Shown here: piece by piece, positions 1 to 11,397 of the stretch
Numbering within the stretch: the first letter of the stretch is position 1
How the letters are laid out: every line of letters starts with the position of its first letter
From: Castanea sativa
Lineage: Eukaryota > Streptophyta > Magnoliopsida > Fagales > Fagaceae
Length of the DNA stretch: 64,000 nucleotides
Direction of reading: 5' to 3'
Assembly: GCF_040712315.1 (NCBI RefSeq)
Contig: NC_134015.1
Span: forward strand, 3,942,445 to 4,006,444
The notes under the pieces: generated by a model
Told to the model about the DNA's origin: nothing
The model's database searches: none
Seen by the model: only the letters and a program-made list of their open reading frames with translations
Translations under genes and position numbers: made by a program

Positions 1-649
1 TTCAACTTCGTTAACTTCATAACCGACCCCAATCCAAACATAACAGGTTCACATTCCAACTTATGAATAAATTAAGATTATTATATTTGTAGGTAAAATT
101 AGAGACCTTAATTATATATATATTTTTTGTCCTGTTGAAGTTCCTGTGACAGAGATGGGACCTCCCTGATAAGATTCTTACACCCAGATCTTGGAAAAAT
201 TTACAAGGTTCGTCATTAGGCTTAATTGTGAGTATTTGAGTAAAGACATGTTCTAAATTACTCAAAATGCTGGATACTATGTGATATCCAAGATCATCTC
301 ATTCATAAAGTGCATTCGAGTAAAGACATGTTCTGAATTACTTGAAATTTTTTTTGCTTACAGTTCTGTTGGTGTTGTAGTGCATTGCAGTTTAGTTATT
401 GGAAATACTTGATTGTAGTAACTTGTGAATTGCCCCTGCCTCTCCTGCTCCGAATCTGCACCTTGTGTTGAAGTTTGGAAATCTGTGTGTTTAATGCATG
501 AAAGTCCTGTCTGAAATTGTGAGCTCTTGTTCTATTTGGTTTTGTTGGGTTTAATATTTTGTATAGTATTGCACAGGTCGTAAACTAGAGGTGAAGTTAG
601 CTACTCATTAGTTTCCTCATATCCACTTGCTCTCCTTAATTGGGTGATT

Positions 650-699
650 GCAGGCACTTCAAATTATCAAAAAAAAGAAAAGAAAAGAGCAGGCACTTC
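650..699 (+). repeat. Ultra-short A-rich insertion flanked by 11-bp direct repeats
   Basis: The 11-mer GCAGGCACTTC occurs at 650-660 and 689-699, flanking a 28-bp A-rich piece that starts AAATTATC and runs into A and G. This has the form of a retroposon insertion with target-site duplication in which only the very 3' tail was copied. Similar pieces recur through the window. Confidence 0.6.
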
Positions 700-940
700 G
701 GATTGTAGGATTGCCAATAGGGCCAGAAGGCTCTGTAGTAAAAAGGATAAAGGTAGGTTTTCCCTTGCTCAATTACTTGTAAATATATATCTTGTATTTG
801 ACTCGGGCATGATATGATTATTTTGTTAGATTTTGAAATCCCATAATGTATATTACTTGTATTAGTTTGACTCAAGTGTTATGATGCATGTAAAAATTAG
901 ATGTATCGACATAATTTGACTGAAGGATTCAGTTTTAGAA

Positions 941-1083
941 CCCGTTTGGTACGTGTGTTTAAACAATAACTTTCAAATTTAAAAGGTTTTTTTGAAAATA
1001 TGTGAGTGAAGAAGTGTGTAGAAATATGTGTAATGTTGTTTAAAAACTGAAAATTGTTGTTTGAAATCATGTACCAAACACCA
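941..1083. repeat. Short MITE with terminal inverted repeats
   Basis: The left end reads GTTTGGTACGTG and the right end, reversed, reads GTTTGGTACATG, followed inward by matching TTAAACAA-like stretches. This is a roughly 140-bp non-autonomous DNA transposon. Related ends occur inside the 5'-UTR introns of the class A genes near 22.35 and 46.8 kb and near 26.35 kb. Confidence 0.5.
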
Positions 1084-2233
1084 TTGTCTCAAATTTTAAC
1101 ATACTTTGACATTTGTTCCATTATGGAATGAAATAGCAGGCGTCATATTGTTGAAATGTAGACTCTTTTGTTCCATTATGGATTCAGTTTCAATGCCAAA
1201 ACATTGCATGCAAGTTACGACTTACAATATGTGTCTTGACCTTTTCGATCTTTACTTGTGTGAATACTGGTTAGTGTGGCTTTGGCCTTTGACTTTGTGC
1301 AAACATTTCTTTGTTTTCGCCCATGTGTTCGTTACTTTACACAAATAAGAGTGTCCACGTGTTTGTGGTCATTTTGCTGATAGACACCTATGATTCTGCC
1401 TCACCAAATTCTTGGCTTAAAGGTGGTGGTGACATTCTCTGGCTTCTTAAGTTACATGATTTCAGGCAAAGATTTAGCAACTTAGATCATGGTGAGGACT
1501 GAGGAGGGTCAAATTAATTCTAGCAACATTATATTGAAAAATATGTTTTAAAATTGAAAGGAAAGACGGAGACAAGAAATCAATACCATCAACTCAGATT
1601 TTTCTTTTTTCTTTTTTTTTTTTTAAATAAAATTTTTATATTTTATATCATTACTAATGTTTTATGGTGAATGGTAAAACAAAGTCAATTTTTTATCTAG
1701 GTGGACATAAATCCTATATAAAACGCAAAGTATGTCTATGTACACTGAATTATTTGTCCCATTTTAGTGACTAGACGGTTGTCAAAACATTAAAATGCTC
1801 ATTTAAGGGTTACACTTGTTTGACAAATCTCTTAATGTGAGAAGGAAGTTGGAAACATTTATTCGGTCATAAAAGCAATCAATCAGAGAAAAGGGGTACT
1901 AAAATATATTTGTTTTTGAGAGAGAGAGAGAGAGAGAGAGAGATTATACATCAAAAAGTAAAGGAAATGCCGTTTCCTTAAAAATTTTTAGCCCACCAAA
2001 TTTTATGCATCTTTTGTCCCACAAATTGATTTCATATCTTTCATCCTCCACATCGCTAGCCAAGCATGCATTTCAATAGTCAAACCGTGGGCTATACGTT
2101 TTCAAACTCAAAACATCAAATAAAAAAAACACAACCCATCTCCACAGCTAACTATCTCCTACGATAGCCAAAGTCAAAAAAACAAAAACACACCTTTTAA
2201 CAATTCACCTCACCTCTCTTCTCTCTATCACCT

Positions 2234-2310
2234 TATATATTAGACTCTCCTTTCACTCTATAGTCTGTACCACACCAAAAACCTTTAAGCCTCCAAGATT
2301 ACTAAAAATA
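2234..2310 (+). promoter_or_regulatory. TATA box and leader of the PIP-like peptide gene
   Basis: TATATATTA at 2234-2242 lies about 70 bp before the ATG at 2311, behind a CT-rich stretch. That spacing fits a core promoter with a 5' leader of about 40 nt. Confidence 0.5.
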
Positions 2311-2512
2311 ATGAAGGGACATTCTCTTACATGGGCTTTCAATATCATTTTCATCATCACCTTCACCCTTTTGCTCTATTATTCCATGCATATTGAGGGT
2401 TTGAGAGTTCTCATAGATCAATCTTCTCCTTCTTCTTCTTCTTCATCCATGAAAAGTTTTATTATAAACCAAGCTTATTCTGGACCCAGAAAAAGGTGGA
2501 AGCGGTCACTGA
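2311..2512 (+). pseudogene. PIP/PIPL-type secreted peptide precursor, frameshifted just before its C-terminal motif
   Basis: The frame opens with a 30-residue hydrophobic signal peptide (residues about 9-28), followed by a Ser-rich variable region and then Ala-Tyr-Ser-Gly-Pro at residues 55-59. Read straight through, it runs on to a stop at 2553. If one A of the A-run at 2490-2494 is dropped, the end becomes SGPRKGGSGH followed directly by TGA at 2510-2512. That matches the SGPxxxGxGH ending of PAMP-induced peptide (PIP/PIPL) precursors, including the C-terminal Gly-His. In the family, the mature peptide is released outside the cell and sensed by receptor kinases such as RLK7. Length (about 66 residues), signal peptide and promoter all fit. 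Either the gene is recently dead or the A-run is a sequencing error. Confidence 0.65.
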
Positions 2513-2583
2513 TTACAACCATGGTTGGTTTAGCTATTTTACTTACAATATAAGGGTCAACAATTTTGCAGGAAAGGAATTAG

Positions 2584-2934
2584 TCAACAAACATTTCCTC
2601 TCTTCGAGAGATCTCCTTAATGGAAAATTCTTTGTACGGAAATCTTCCATTAGATACTGGGCTTTCTTGTCCTAATCTTGAAACTATGTATTTGGGTAGC
2701 AACAAACTTAGTAGTCATATCCAATCAGATATTTCAAATTGTTCCAATCTCGCCCTAGTAGATTTTGCAATAAACTTATTCTCTGGACCAATGCCCAGAA
2801 GTCTTGGAAACTTGAAATACCTTCGAAGTCTTAATCTGATACTAAACCTTTTGAGCATTCTGGAATGTTTATATATCTTTGAATTGGGGAATTTGATGAT
2901 CTGGCCATGTACACAAGTTTTCAATGACTTGTAA
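2584..2934 (+). pseudogene. Leucine-rich-repeat receptor fragment
   Basis: The frame contains about three LRR units of the plant receptor-kinase/FLS2-like type (residues read as ISSLREISL, then NLETMYLGSNKLSS, then NLALVDFAINLFSGPMPRSLGNL), with the LxxLxLxxNxLSGxIP pattern. A stop (TAG at 2581-2583) sits directly upstream and the LRR pattern is lost after about 2840. There is no signal peptide, transmembrane segment or kinase. It is a truncated relic, probably of an LRR-RLK of subfamily XII, lying 70 bp behind the peptide gene. Confidence 0.7.
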
Positions 2935-4591
2935 AACTTAAAGCTGTGAAGCAGTCATTAACAAAACAATTATGCATGTACAGCCATATTGCAACCTGTC
3001 GACAATTTTGAAGACCCTACAAATAGAAAAAGAACATTTGTAGCACTTTAAAATATTCAAACTAATAAATTTGATCTTCCTGCTTTGCTAAATTTTCTAC
3101 TCCCAAGATGCACTTTTTTTTTTAAGGATAAAAGATAAAACTTTATTGATAAATTGAATATACAAATGTGTAGACAATCTCAGGACAAAATAGCAAGACC
3201 ATGCATTTGCTGCCACGGAATAATATGCCACCTAAACACATGAGGGACTATGCCACTCTCTCTCATAAGAAGCAACTCAAACACAAAATTCAAAACTTCG
3301 AAATAGCAGACAAATAGTCTAGATATCTCTGCTTATACACTCCTGTTAGCCCCCAATTTTGATTATGCAGGCTTCTTAGAAACTGTTGAGGAGATTATTT
3401 GCAGCCACATATATGTGTGTTAGATGCATCTGATAAACAACAATATTTGAACTTAAAATATCCTGAACCACAATGATAATGATAACAAATCCAATTTACC
3501 AATCCATTCCCAAATGCCAATCACAAATATAAAAGACTCAGCATCCCCATCACTCTACTCAATCAATAATTAAATCTCAAACTTCCAAGCCTCACCACAA
3601 AATAAACTATTCAACTTTTGTTTCCCTCACTCCTAATTTCACATAACATTAAAACCAAGAAAACAACTCTGCCATATGAAGTTCATTACACATAAATCAA
3701 AAGAAAATCTAAAACAAATTTATATGAACGTGAAAAAGGAAGAAAACCTCTTGCTAATTTATTGACTCTAGTCAGACCATGTATATACTATAGCAAGAAG
3801 AATACATATCTACTTATTAGACTTGCAAAATGGACAGTCGGGTATTTTATCAAAAAATTTGCATGCAAGTAACAAAATTTTTTGTTAGTTACGTCAACAA
3901 CAAAATATTAAAGCAAATTATTGAGAACTGGAGTAGAGTGAGAGAACCGAATTGAATTAGAATAATACAATTGGATTTGGGAATTGGGGTTATTCTAGAG
4001 AAGACTATTATACATATTCAAAGAGAGGGAGAAGAAAGAAGGGAAGCTTTGGTTTTTCTATTCAAAGAAATATACCTATGCCAGCATATGATTCTTGTGG
4101 AGCCGATCCAACCTTCATCACAGACACCATCAGATCTATCAAACCAAAACAACCAAATCTAAATTTTGGTTTATTTAAAATGTCTTTACCAGTTGTGGTT
4201 GTGGGATGCCGGCTTGAATGTGGGTGCTCGCTTGCTTAACAGTGGTAGGGCCCTCAGATTTCTCATTCTCTCTCTCTCCCTCCAGGCTACGCCTTACAGA
4301 TGATTTCTTCTTAATTTCAATTATTTTGTTTTAATATTTATCTTACATGAAACTGTGAATAGATACCAAAACTTAATTAATAAGCAAGAAAAAAAGGCAC
4401 AATTATGTGGTGTTTTTAAAAGTAAACATGTCATAAGTTTGTGCAGCCACATGACGCAATTAGACGCAATCAATAAAAAGTCAAATATTTCGATTATTAG
4501 TTATTATATAGATATATACACACACACATATATGGATTCAAATTATACCTAGTTTAAGAGTTAGACATTTTTTAAGTCATAGATGAGTTTT

Positions 4592-4592
<1 letters not shown>
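2935..4592. other. AT-rich region without a recognisable gene
   Basis: Only short frames are present. A minus-strand ATG at about 4140 opens a short stretch ending in a donor-like GTATAT, but nothing follows that I can join to it. No repeat of the main array is found here. Confidence 0.4.

Positions 4593-4624
<32 letters not shown>
4593..4624. repeat. (CT)n microsatellite
   Basis: About 16 uninterrupted CT units, directly in front of the retrotransposon remnant. Confidence 0.9.
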
Positions 4625-4629
<5 letters not shown>

Positions 4630-4647
4630 TTTTTAATTTTAGAATGT

Positions 4648-6220
4648 TTTACATACACATGGTTGGCAAGCTAGGAGGAAAGGCTATAGAGGTTTTCTCA
4701 GATTCAAGACTAGTAGTCGGGCAAGTCAATGGAGAATTTGAGGCCAGGGATCAATGAATGCAAGGATATCTCATCAAAGTCAGACATGCCCAGTCCAGCT
4801 TTGAAAATTTCTCCCTAAGGCAAATCTCGAGAGGCCAGGACTCTCATGTTGATTCATTGGCTATGTTAGCCACCTTTTCGAGATCAGGCCTCCCTCGAGT
4901 TATAATTGTTGAGGATCCGGTGGTTCCGGCCATAGTGACCAAGCACCAAACAAGATACATAGCATACAAGTTGGTCCAAGTTGTATGGACTTGTTAATTT
5001 TGTTCTTAAGGGATGGGATGCTACCCAAAGACAAAGGTGAGGCCGAGAAGATACAAAGAAAAGCTCGCTCGATATTGGCTTTCCGAGGAACAGAAGTTAT
5101 ATAAACACTCCTACTCGAGACCATATTTACTACGCGTTCATCCCGAGGTTGTAGAACCCTTATTGGAGGAGTTGCATGAAAGAGTTTGTGACAGTCATAC
5201 TGGGGGGGGGTCCTTATCACATAGAACTCTCACCCAAGGATATTGGTGGTCTAGTATGCAAAGGGCCGCTCAAGATTATATTAAGAAGTGTGACAAAAGT
5301 CAGAAATACACTCCATATATCCAGCAACCTGGATGAGCCTTGAATCCACTTTCCAATTCTTGGCCTTTTCCTTAGTAAGGCTTGGATATAGTGGGACCTT
5401 CCTAAGGGTAGTAGAGAACCGAAGATGGCTTCTCATCGGGACCAACTATTTCACAAAGTGGGTTGAAGCTGAGCTACTGTCTAATATTAGGGATGTAGAT
5501 GCTAAGAAGTTTGTTTGAAAGAATTTTGTTGCCAGATTTGGGATTCCCTATACATTGATCTTGGACAACGGGCTCCAATTCGATAGTAAGGCTTTTAGAA
5601 GATATTATGGAGAATTAGGTATTAGAAATAGATATTCCACTCCTGCCTACCCACAGGGAAACAGGTAAGCAAAAGTTGTCAATAAAGTCATAATTAGTAG
5701 GTTAAAGAAGAGGTTGGATGAAACAAAGGGGAAATAGGCGGACGAGTTACCTTATGTATTGTGGACATATCGCACCACACCCCAAAGATCAACTGGGGAA
5801 ACTTCGTTCTCAATGACCTATGGATTCGAAGCGGTTATACGTCTCGAGACAGGATTACTGACATCAAGGACTAGTTAGTTCAGTATGGAGGAAAACAACT
5901 GTTTTCTTTCAGCAAGCTTGGATTTAGTTGATGAAAGAAGAGAAGTGGCCATGGTCAAAATAACACATTATCAGTAGAAGCTTAGGCAAGGGTATGACAA
6001 AGGAGTCAAGGCAAAGCCATTGGCTTCTAGAGACCTGGTCTTAAGGAAAGTAGTAGGAACTGTGAGAAATCCATCATGGGGAAAATTTGGACCTAACTGG
6101 GAAAGTCTGTATCGTATCACATCAACAATTGGGATTGGGGCTTATTATTTAGAAGATTTGGACGAGAATGTCATTCCACATCCCTGGAATATAAAAAAAT
6201 TTTGTAAATATTATTATTGA
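4648..6220 (+). mobile_element. Ty3/gypsy pol remnant (RNase H end, integrase), Tat-like
   Basis: Three frames joined by frameshifts and stops give, in order: the end of an RNase H domain (4660-4940), the integrase HHCC zinc-binding region (about 5170-5310, with the His/His and CxxC-like pairs degenerate), the integrase core with its first Asp near DYFTKWVEAE-like sequence around 5440 and a further Asp near DNG at about 5570, and a C-terminal domain ending near 6220. Internal stops include TGA at 5516. Gag, protease, reverse transcriptase and both LTRs are missing. The C-terminal sequence and the parts that follow (tandem repeats, antisense ORF) point to the Tat lineage. It is not functional. 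Confidence 0.85.
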
Positions 6221-6291
6221 TAATACTTTGGATTCCGCTCAATTCTTGCGCTTGTTGTTTGGTGCTTAGTTTTCTAAAGTTATCCATTAAG

Positions 6292-6532
6292 ATTAACTCT
6301 TACGTGAATTTGGTTAATTGTTAAATAGAACCTCGGCCTTGTTAGACTCCTCGGGTCACAAGCCTTGGGTTAATTAACTCTTCTGTGAATTTGGTTAAGT
6401 GTTAAACAGAATCTCGGCCTTGTTAGACTCCTTGGGTCACAAGCCTTGGGTAAATTAACTCGTGTGAATTTGGTTAAATGTTAAACAAAACCTCGGTCTT
6501 GTTTGACTCCTCGGGTCATAGGCATTGAGTAA
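6292..6532 (+). repeat. Three 80-bp tandem repeats downstream of pol
   Basis: Units at 6292-6372, 6373-6453 and 6454-6532 each begin ATTAAC and contain a CCTCGGCCTTGTTAGACTCC-like core and GGGTCACAAGCCTTGGGT-like end. Tat/Retand-type elements are known for tandem repeats between pol and the 3' LTR, and the position fits. Confidence 0.85.
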
Positions 6533-6886
6533 ATTAACCCTTAGATGAATATGATTAAATCCAAAAACATGACCATAATTCTATTCAGATTCTTGAATCA
6601 TATTGTTAGGTTTGAATCTAGAGTATGGTGACTTAACATACTTGAGGCTATACATTTTAATAAGGAGAGTATGTATTGTATTTTTTGGAATAATGAGAAA
6701 ACGAGTAGTTAAGCAAAATAAGAATGCAATAAAACTCTGATATATATTCATTCAAAGCTCGGAAAAATGTTTACAAAAAGAGCAATTGAACAAAAAAAAA
6801 AAAAAAAAAAGAAGAAGAAGAGAAAAATAGCGTCTGCTAAACTTAGCTCATTACAAAATTTGCCTAAGTACTAGACTTAAACAGAG

Positions 6887-7575
6887 CTATGATGCAACAT
6901 TCTTCTCTTTCTCTTTTTTCTTTTTCTTCTTCAGTTGTTCAACTTCTTCAACTTCTTTTGACTCCAGTTCCACCACTAGGGCTGGAGTATGTTTTTCTTT
7001 CTCTGTAGAAGGCTCAGGAGTTGGGGCTACCGAGGAGGTAAAGCTTGGATCTAGAGTTGGAAGGGTAGAGCTAGGAGTAATACGCAGAGCTGGGGGTAGT
7101 AAACCTTGTCAGCCCCCCTGAGGTTAGAGTCAGCACGAATTCCAGTAGCGTTAAGGGCTTCACCTCATACCTCAAGGCAGAAGGCCCGAGCAACATTTTT
7201 GAGTTAGGCGGTTAGGCTTTGGGCGATCTTGGTCATACCAACATCATAAGCGGCTTGTTCAGCCTTCGCCTTCTTAGCACCTTTGCCCTTTAGCTCCTTT
7301 AGTTGGAGCTTGATTTGCTCTTTAGCCGAAGCTAGTTGCGTTTTAGACTTCTTCAATGAGATCCACATCTCCTCGGCATTCTTTTTAGCCCCTCCCAAGG
7401 CAGCTTCGGTGTTCTTGCGCCCCCTCTCGACCTCAGCTAAGTGGAAGAGTGAGTCCTTGTACTTCCTCTTTGTCTCAGCCAGAGCCTTCTCTGAGTGGGC
7501 CAATTTACTCTCTGCTTCTCGGGACTTTGAGAAATTGTGGTCGACCCATTCCTCAGCCATAAAAGACGCTTGCAC
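6887..7575 (-). pseudogene. Antisense coiled-coil ORF of the Tat-like element
   Basis: The first 123 codons (7575 down to 7204) form a long, charged, Ala/Glu/Lys-rich helix with heptad spacing, which reads as a coiled coil. The reading continues past the TAG at 7204 through another stop and a frameshift into a Pro/Ser/Thr-rich stretch and a Lys/Glu-rich tail ending at 6887. An antisense ORF between pol and the 3' LTR is a known extra of Tat-lineage elements such as Grande and Retand, and here it lies exactly there. Its function is unknown. It is broken, and cut off on its 5' side at about 7590, where the exonuclease array begins. Confidence 0.65.
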
Positions 7576-7594
7576 GGCCTGTTTTTTTTTTTAA

Positions 7595-8090
7595 ATAGAA
7601 ATGAGATAGAATGAGTTGAAGTATTCATTGCTAAGGTACGACTGGTATTTGTTGTTCCAATAGATAGATCAGTACATAACATTGATGTTTCGTGTCGGTT
7701 CAAATACCAACCATATCGGACTCATTTTGGCTGTATCGAAGAATATATCAAATTTCGGCCAGTAAATGCATACCGGCCAAAATTAGACAAATAAATTTCT
7801 TTGTATTTTTCTTACCTTGATATGAAATTTGTCCCCCATTATTAGGATCTAATTTCTTTCTCTCATCATCTTATTTTCTTTGTTTGTTCTTTACTTTTCC
7901 AAATTTCCAACTCTGCGTATGTCTTTTGGGTTGCACTGTTGCATGTTCTTCATCTCTCTCTCACTATTTCCTTAATGTTTTCTTTTCCTTTCTTCTATTA
8001 TTTTCTTAGGGGACTCACGACAAAGATTCCAAAATAGCTAAAATGCATTTTTAGCAGTTGACACACTAAAAAATCCACTACTTTAAGGGT
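7595..8090 (+). repeat. Left edge of the tandem array: gene scrap plus repeat R
   Basis: The first 40 bp (about 7605-7640) resemble the coding stretch of the exonuclease-like genes that reads GATGAGTT then TCTTCATTAC. The rest is repeat R, which recurs near 15.05, 29.97, 42.29 and 49.89 kb. It carries ATCGGACTCATTTTGGCT, then a TTTCGGCC stretch, then a CT-rich half. This is the leftmost point where array sequence is visible, abutting the retrotransposon relic. Confidence 0.7.
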
Positions 8091-8095
8091 GCCAA

Positions 8096-9196
8096 TGAAA
8101 GTTCAATATGTGTGTAAAACACCTTTGAACGTTTAGACCCCCAAATTACAAATTACCAATTCAAGCTTATTAACAAATAATGTACGTGCGGAAAATATAA
8201 ATAAGCTAAAACAGAATTGATAACATAATCTAAATCAAATAAAATCACATCCACAGCAGAAATTAAATGGCGAAGATTAAGGGAAGAGAGATGCAAACAC
8301 AAGGACAACACAACGATGTGTTATCAAAGAGGAAACCGAAACTCTCGGTGTAAAACCTCTCCGCCGCCCTACAAGCAGTCAATAATCCACTAAAGAATGT
8401 AGTTGGGATACATGGACAGCAGAAGACCCTCCAAGCCTAATCTACCCAGTGTACGTAAGCCCTCCATTCTCCTACTCTAACGAGGTTGCGTCGAACCTAT
8501 TTCTTCTTTAGCTTACCGGATTCCGCTATAGCCCATAACATTAACTAATATGAAATTGGTCCCTTCTTAACTGCTTTCCAAAGTACCAAACAACCTTCTC
8601 ACAGATATGGGTATGGTGAGAAAAGGTTTTGGTAATGTTCTTCTCAAGGATGTAACAATGGAGAGGAAAAGGGTAGAGGAATTTGAAGAGTCTCTATGTG
8701 AAGATTGTGGATGAGTCAATCTTATTTTTCTCTAGGGTTTTTCTCTCAAAAATTCTCTCTGGAAGCTCTCTACATTTCGTGGGTATAAGGGATATTTATA
8801 CTGGAGAGAGAAAGGAATGCGAAGACTCAATTTTTCAAAACAGAGCTGACTGGCGACTTGGCCTCGCGACTTGACTGAGTCGCGAGTTCAAGTCGTGAGC
8901 AAACAGACTGGCCAGTCTGGACTTTTTGTCCTGTAGTGCTCCAGTTGGCGTGACTGTTCATCTTCTCTGCATGCTTCACTCGTGTGTATCATCTGGCAGC
9001 TTGCAAGTCGCGAGTCATCCGTGAGATCCAGCCGCGAGTTCCTGCTTCACTACACAGTCTTGAGCATTTCTTGACACTTTCTCACACACTACCCTTACAT
9101 GAATCCCACCTAAATACAGGGTTTCTAAGTGCTGAATTACAAGCAAATTTGTATGGAATAAAGCTAACAAAATGGTTGATAAATTTCAACCTTACA
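8096..9196 (-). mobile_element. Solo LTR (copia-type), 1101 bp, with 5-bp target duplication
   Basis: The element runs TGAAAG...TTACA and is flanked by GCCAA (8091-8095) and GCTAA (9197-9201). The empty site GTGCCAAAAATC exists at about 15505 and 42747, which proves insertion. On the minus strand a TATAAATA lies near 8795. No internal region remains, so it is a solo LTR. It sits inside array block sequence and is not present in the other copies. Confidence 0.85.
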
Positions 9197-9263
9197 GCTA
9201 AAAATCAAATTATGTTCCTTTCACACGTTATTGTTGCTAGATGGTAAACAAAAAACGATAAAA

Positions 9264-9307
<44 letters not shown>

Positions 9308-9785
9308 GTGCGTGAGAGATTTAATATAATATATGTCACGTAAATCGAGAAAATTTGGGGAATTATTGTTAGTGGCATTGTGGCATATAGCGTGTTTGTT
9401 ACATGGGCCCCTCAATATGGATGAATGGATAGGTTATCATTTCATATCCATTATCTTGAGACACCAATCGGTATTCTTAGTGTCACTTTCCTAATGATAG
9501 GTTACCATGATTAATAATTGAAAATTTTCATTTTATGTCGAATTGCTAGGCTAGACATGGGTAAAGTATAGAATTTTTTTGGACGTGGGATGGTTAATTC
9601 CTACTTTAGGACAGGAGTGCTCAATCCATAGCACTAGCGGCTTCACATTGAGTCTAGGGTGGTCATAACCACCTGTCTTGGAAAACAAAATAATTATTAT
9701 ATATAAATTTTAAAATTTTTTTGTTCTTTTATCCTTAAAAAATATTTGGGATCACGCTAAATTTTTTTAGGCTTAACATAATTAC

Positions 9786-10198
9786 ACTTTGGATTAAATT
9801 TGGCAACAAACTTAGTTGTAAACTAAGACTACAACTCCACTTAATATTTTTTTTATTGGATGTGAATTTTGACAAATCCACCATCGGATTACATTTTTTT
9901 CTTATATCCTTCATACTTGTAAAATTTCAAAATCAAATATCAATAGCTATGTCATCAATCAAATCTTTAAATTTCGAGTTTTTGTTGTCTAAAATTATAC
10001 ATAAAAAATAAGTTTATAGATCAAATAGTAAATAACATCCATTTGACATAAAATTTGACATGTATTTTAAGAACAAAAAGAACATGCAATTCAACATTTA
10101 GACTTTCAAAATATGTTACAATGTTAATTTGTTTAGTGAGAGTTGTAGACTTTGGCTACAAGTTAGTATGTAGCCAAACTTTTCCTTAAGCTTTGATC
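9786..10198. repeat. MITE M1 with inverted ends, present in most U blocks
   Basis: The left end contains GGCAACAAACTTAGTTGTA followed by a CTACAACTC stretch, and the right end carries the inverse (GAGTTGTAGAC...GGCTACA). Copies lie at about 31196, 51055 and 61195, and as a tandem double at 16975-17800 and 44198-45010. It entered before the block was amplified. Confidence 0.6.
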
Positions 10199-10217
10199 CT
10201 CTTAACAATATATTAGG

Positions 10218-10272
10218 TCCTTACAAACAAACAGTTTCTCAACAAAAAAAAAAAAAAGTCATTACAAACAAA
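10218..10272 (+). repeat. Ultra-short insertion with tail CAGTTTCTCAACA(A)n, shared by U blocks
   Basis: TCCTTACAAACAAA at 10218-10231 and TCATTACAAACAAA at 10259-10272 flank 27 bp that is TTTCTCAA plus poly-A. The same insertion is visible at about 17840, 25380, 31650, 51505 and 61640, so it is older than the array. Confidence 0.6.
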
Positions 10273-11397
10273 AGAAAAAACCCAGGAAAACTTTTTTCAA
10301 ACTAAAATTTTGAAAAATATGTACCTTGAAGCATTGATAATAAGACTATCATGCAAATATTTCAAAATAAGAAAATTCGAAAAGGAAATTTTAAGACTTT
10401 ATGTATTTGTATGTATGTGTGTGTGTGTGTGTGTGTTTTGTCAATATATGAAGTTCTATTTTTATTAAATTTTATATAATTTAAGTTTTTTAATAACCTC
10501 CCTAGAAAATATTTGTGGAGAATGATTTTTCTCTGATGAGTGCAAGCTCTTAACTAATAAATTAATAAATACATGGACTTGATATCAATTTATAAATGAA
10601 AAAAAGAATTATTTGTTATACTGTATTACAATTAATATTTTACTCATTATCCTGTGAAACACCTAAGCGGTAAAACAAAGAAAAAAAAAATATATTTAAA
10701 TGAAGTTGTAAAATAATAGAGTATTTGATACACGTGTATTATAAAGTATGTGTTTTTATAAATAATAATAATAATAATAATATAGGGTGTTAAAATAGAT
10801 AAAGTGACTTTTTAAATTGCTAAAAGTAAAAATTTTTAGCACATTTACGTATGACATCAATTTATATGCCAGATTCAAACTTTTATGCATAGCTTTTTAA
10901 AACCTTATTTTTTCTCACATTATCTTACTTTTTTTTTTCAAAAATTTTTAATATACAAATATATTTTAGCACATTTTCAATAAAAGTTTTTAGCAAAAGC
11001 TAAATGAGCAGTCCTCAGATGACATGGTTGTGGATGACTGATAGATGACTCTCACTTGTGTGACTACGGACTTGAAGTAAATATTGAATACTCCTCAATC
11101 TGATAAAGCAGCAGAGAAAGACTTAAGAGTAAAGGCATGGGAAAGACTTAAGAGTTAAAAAAGTGGTAAAAAAAATTATAAAAAATTAAAAGATTAAACC
11201 TTCTAATTTTTTTAATTAAAAAGTTAAATGGGATTGCTCCTTTTTTTTTTTTTCTTTTCTTTTTAATGGCCCCAACATAAAGGCCCCTTTATGCATCTTT
11301 CAATCTCTTTTCTTTAAGGTTCTCTTTAGTCTGTACTCTGTACATCTCTCTCTCTCTCTCCCTATAACTATATAGCTAGCCAAACGCTCTTGGAAGT

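Larger units (their letters stand above)
1..2230. other. No confident gene; possible small exon pair
   Basis: No long open frame is seen. Two short stretches could be exons of one plus-strand gene: about 691-752, which reads as a good peptide and ends in AAAG followed by the donor GTAGGT, and about 1384-1485, which follows an acceptor-like TTTTGCTGATAG and ends in TAG. I do not recognise the encoded peptide, so this is only a suggestion. The rest holds a short MITE, a GA microsatellite at 1919-1943 and AT-rich sequence. Confidence 0.25.
9202..11392 (+). repeat. Array block U (copy 1), upstream of an exonuclease-like locus
   Basis: This block recurs at 16.5, 25.4 (short), 30.5, 43.7, 50.4 and 60.9 kb. 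Order of content: a microsatellite (here TA, 9266-9303), a marker stretch AATCGAGAAAGCTTGGGG-like, a MITE at about 9786-10198, a pyrimidine-rich stretch, and the class A promoter with its CT-rich leader at 11255-11392. No gene lies in it. Confidence 0.8.

Noticed and set aside
4080..4150. Possible first exon on the minus strand
   Set aside because: A short ATG-led stretch with a donor-like end, but no following exon or known protein could be seen.
6292..6532. CRISPR-like or satellite array
   Set aside because: The units are contiguous with no spacers and sit in a retrotransposon; this is a plant genome.
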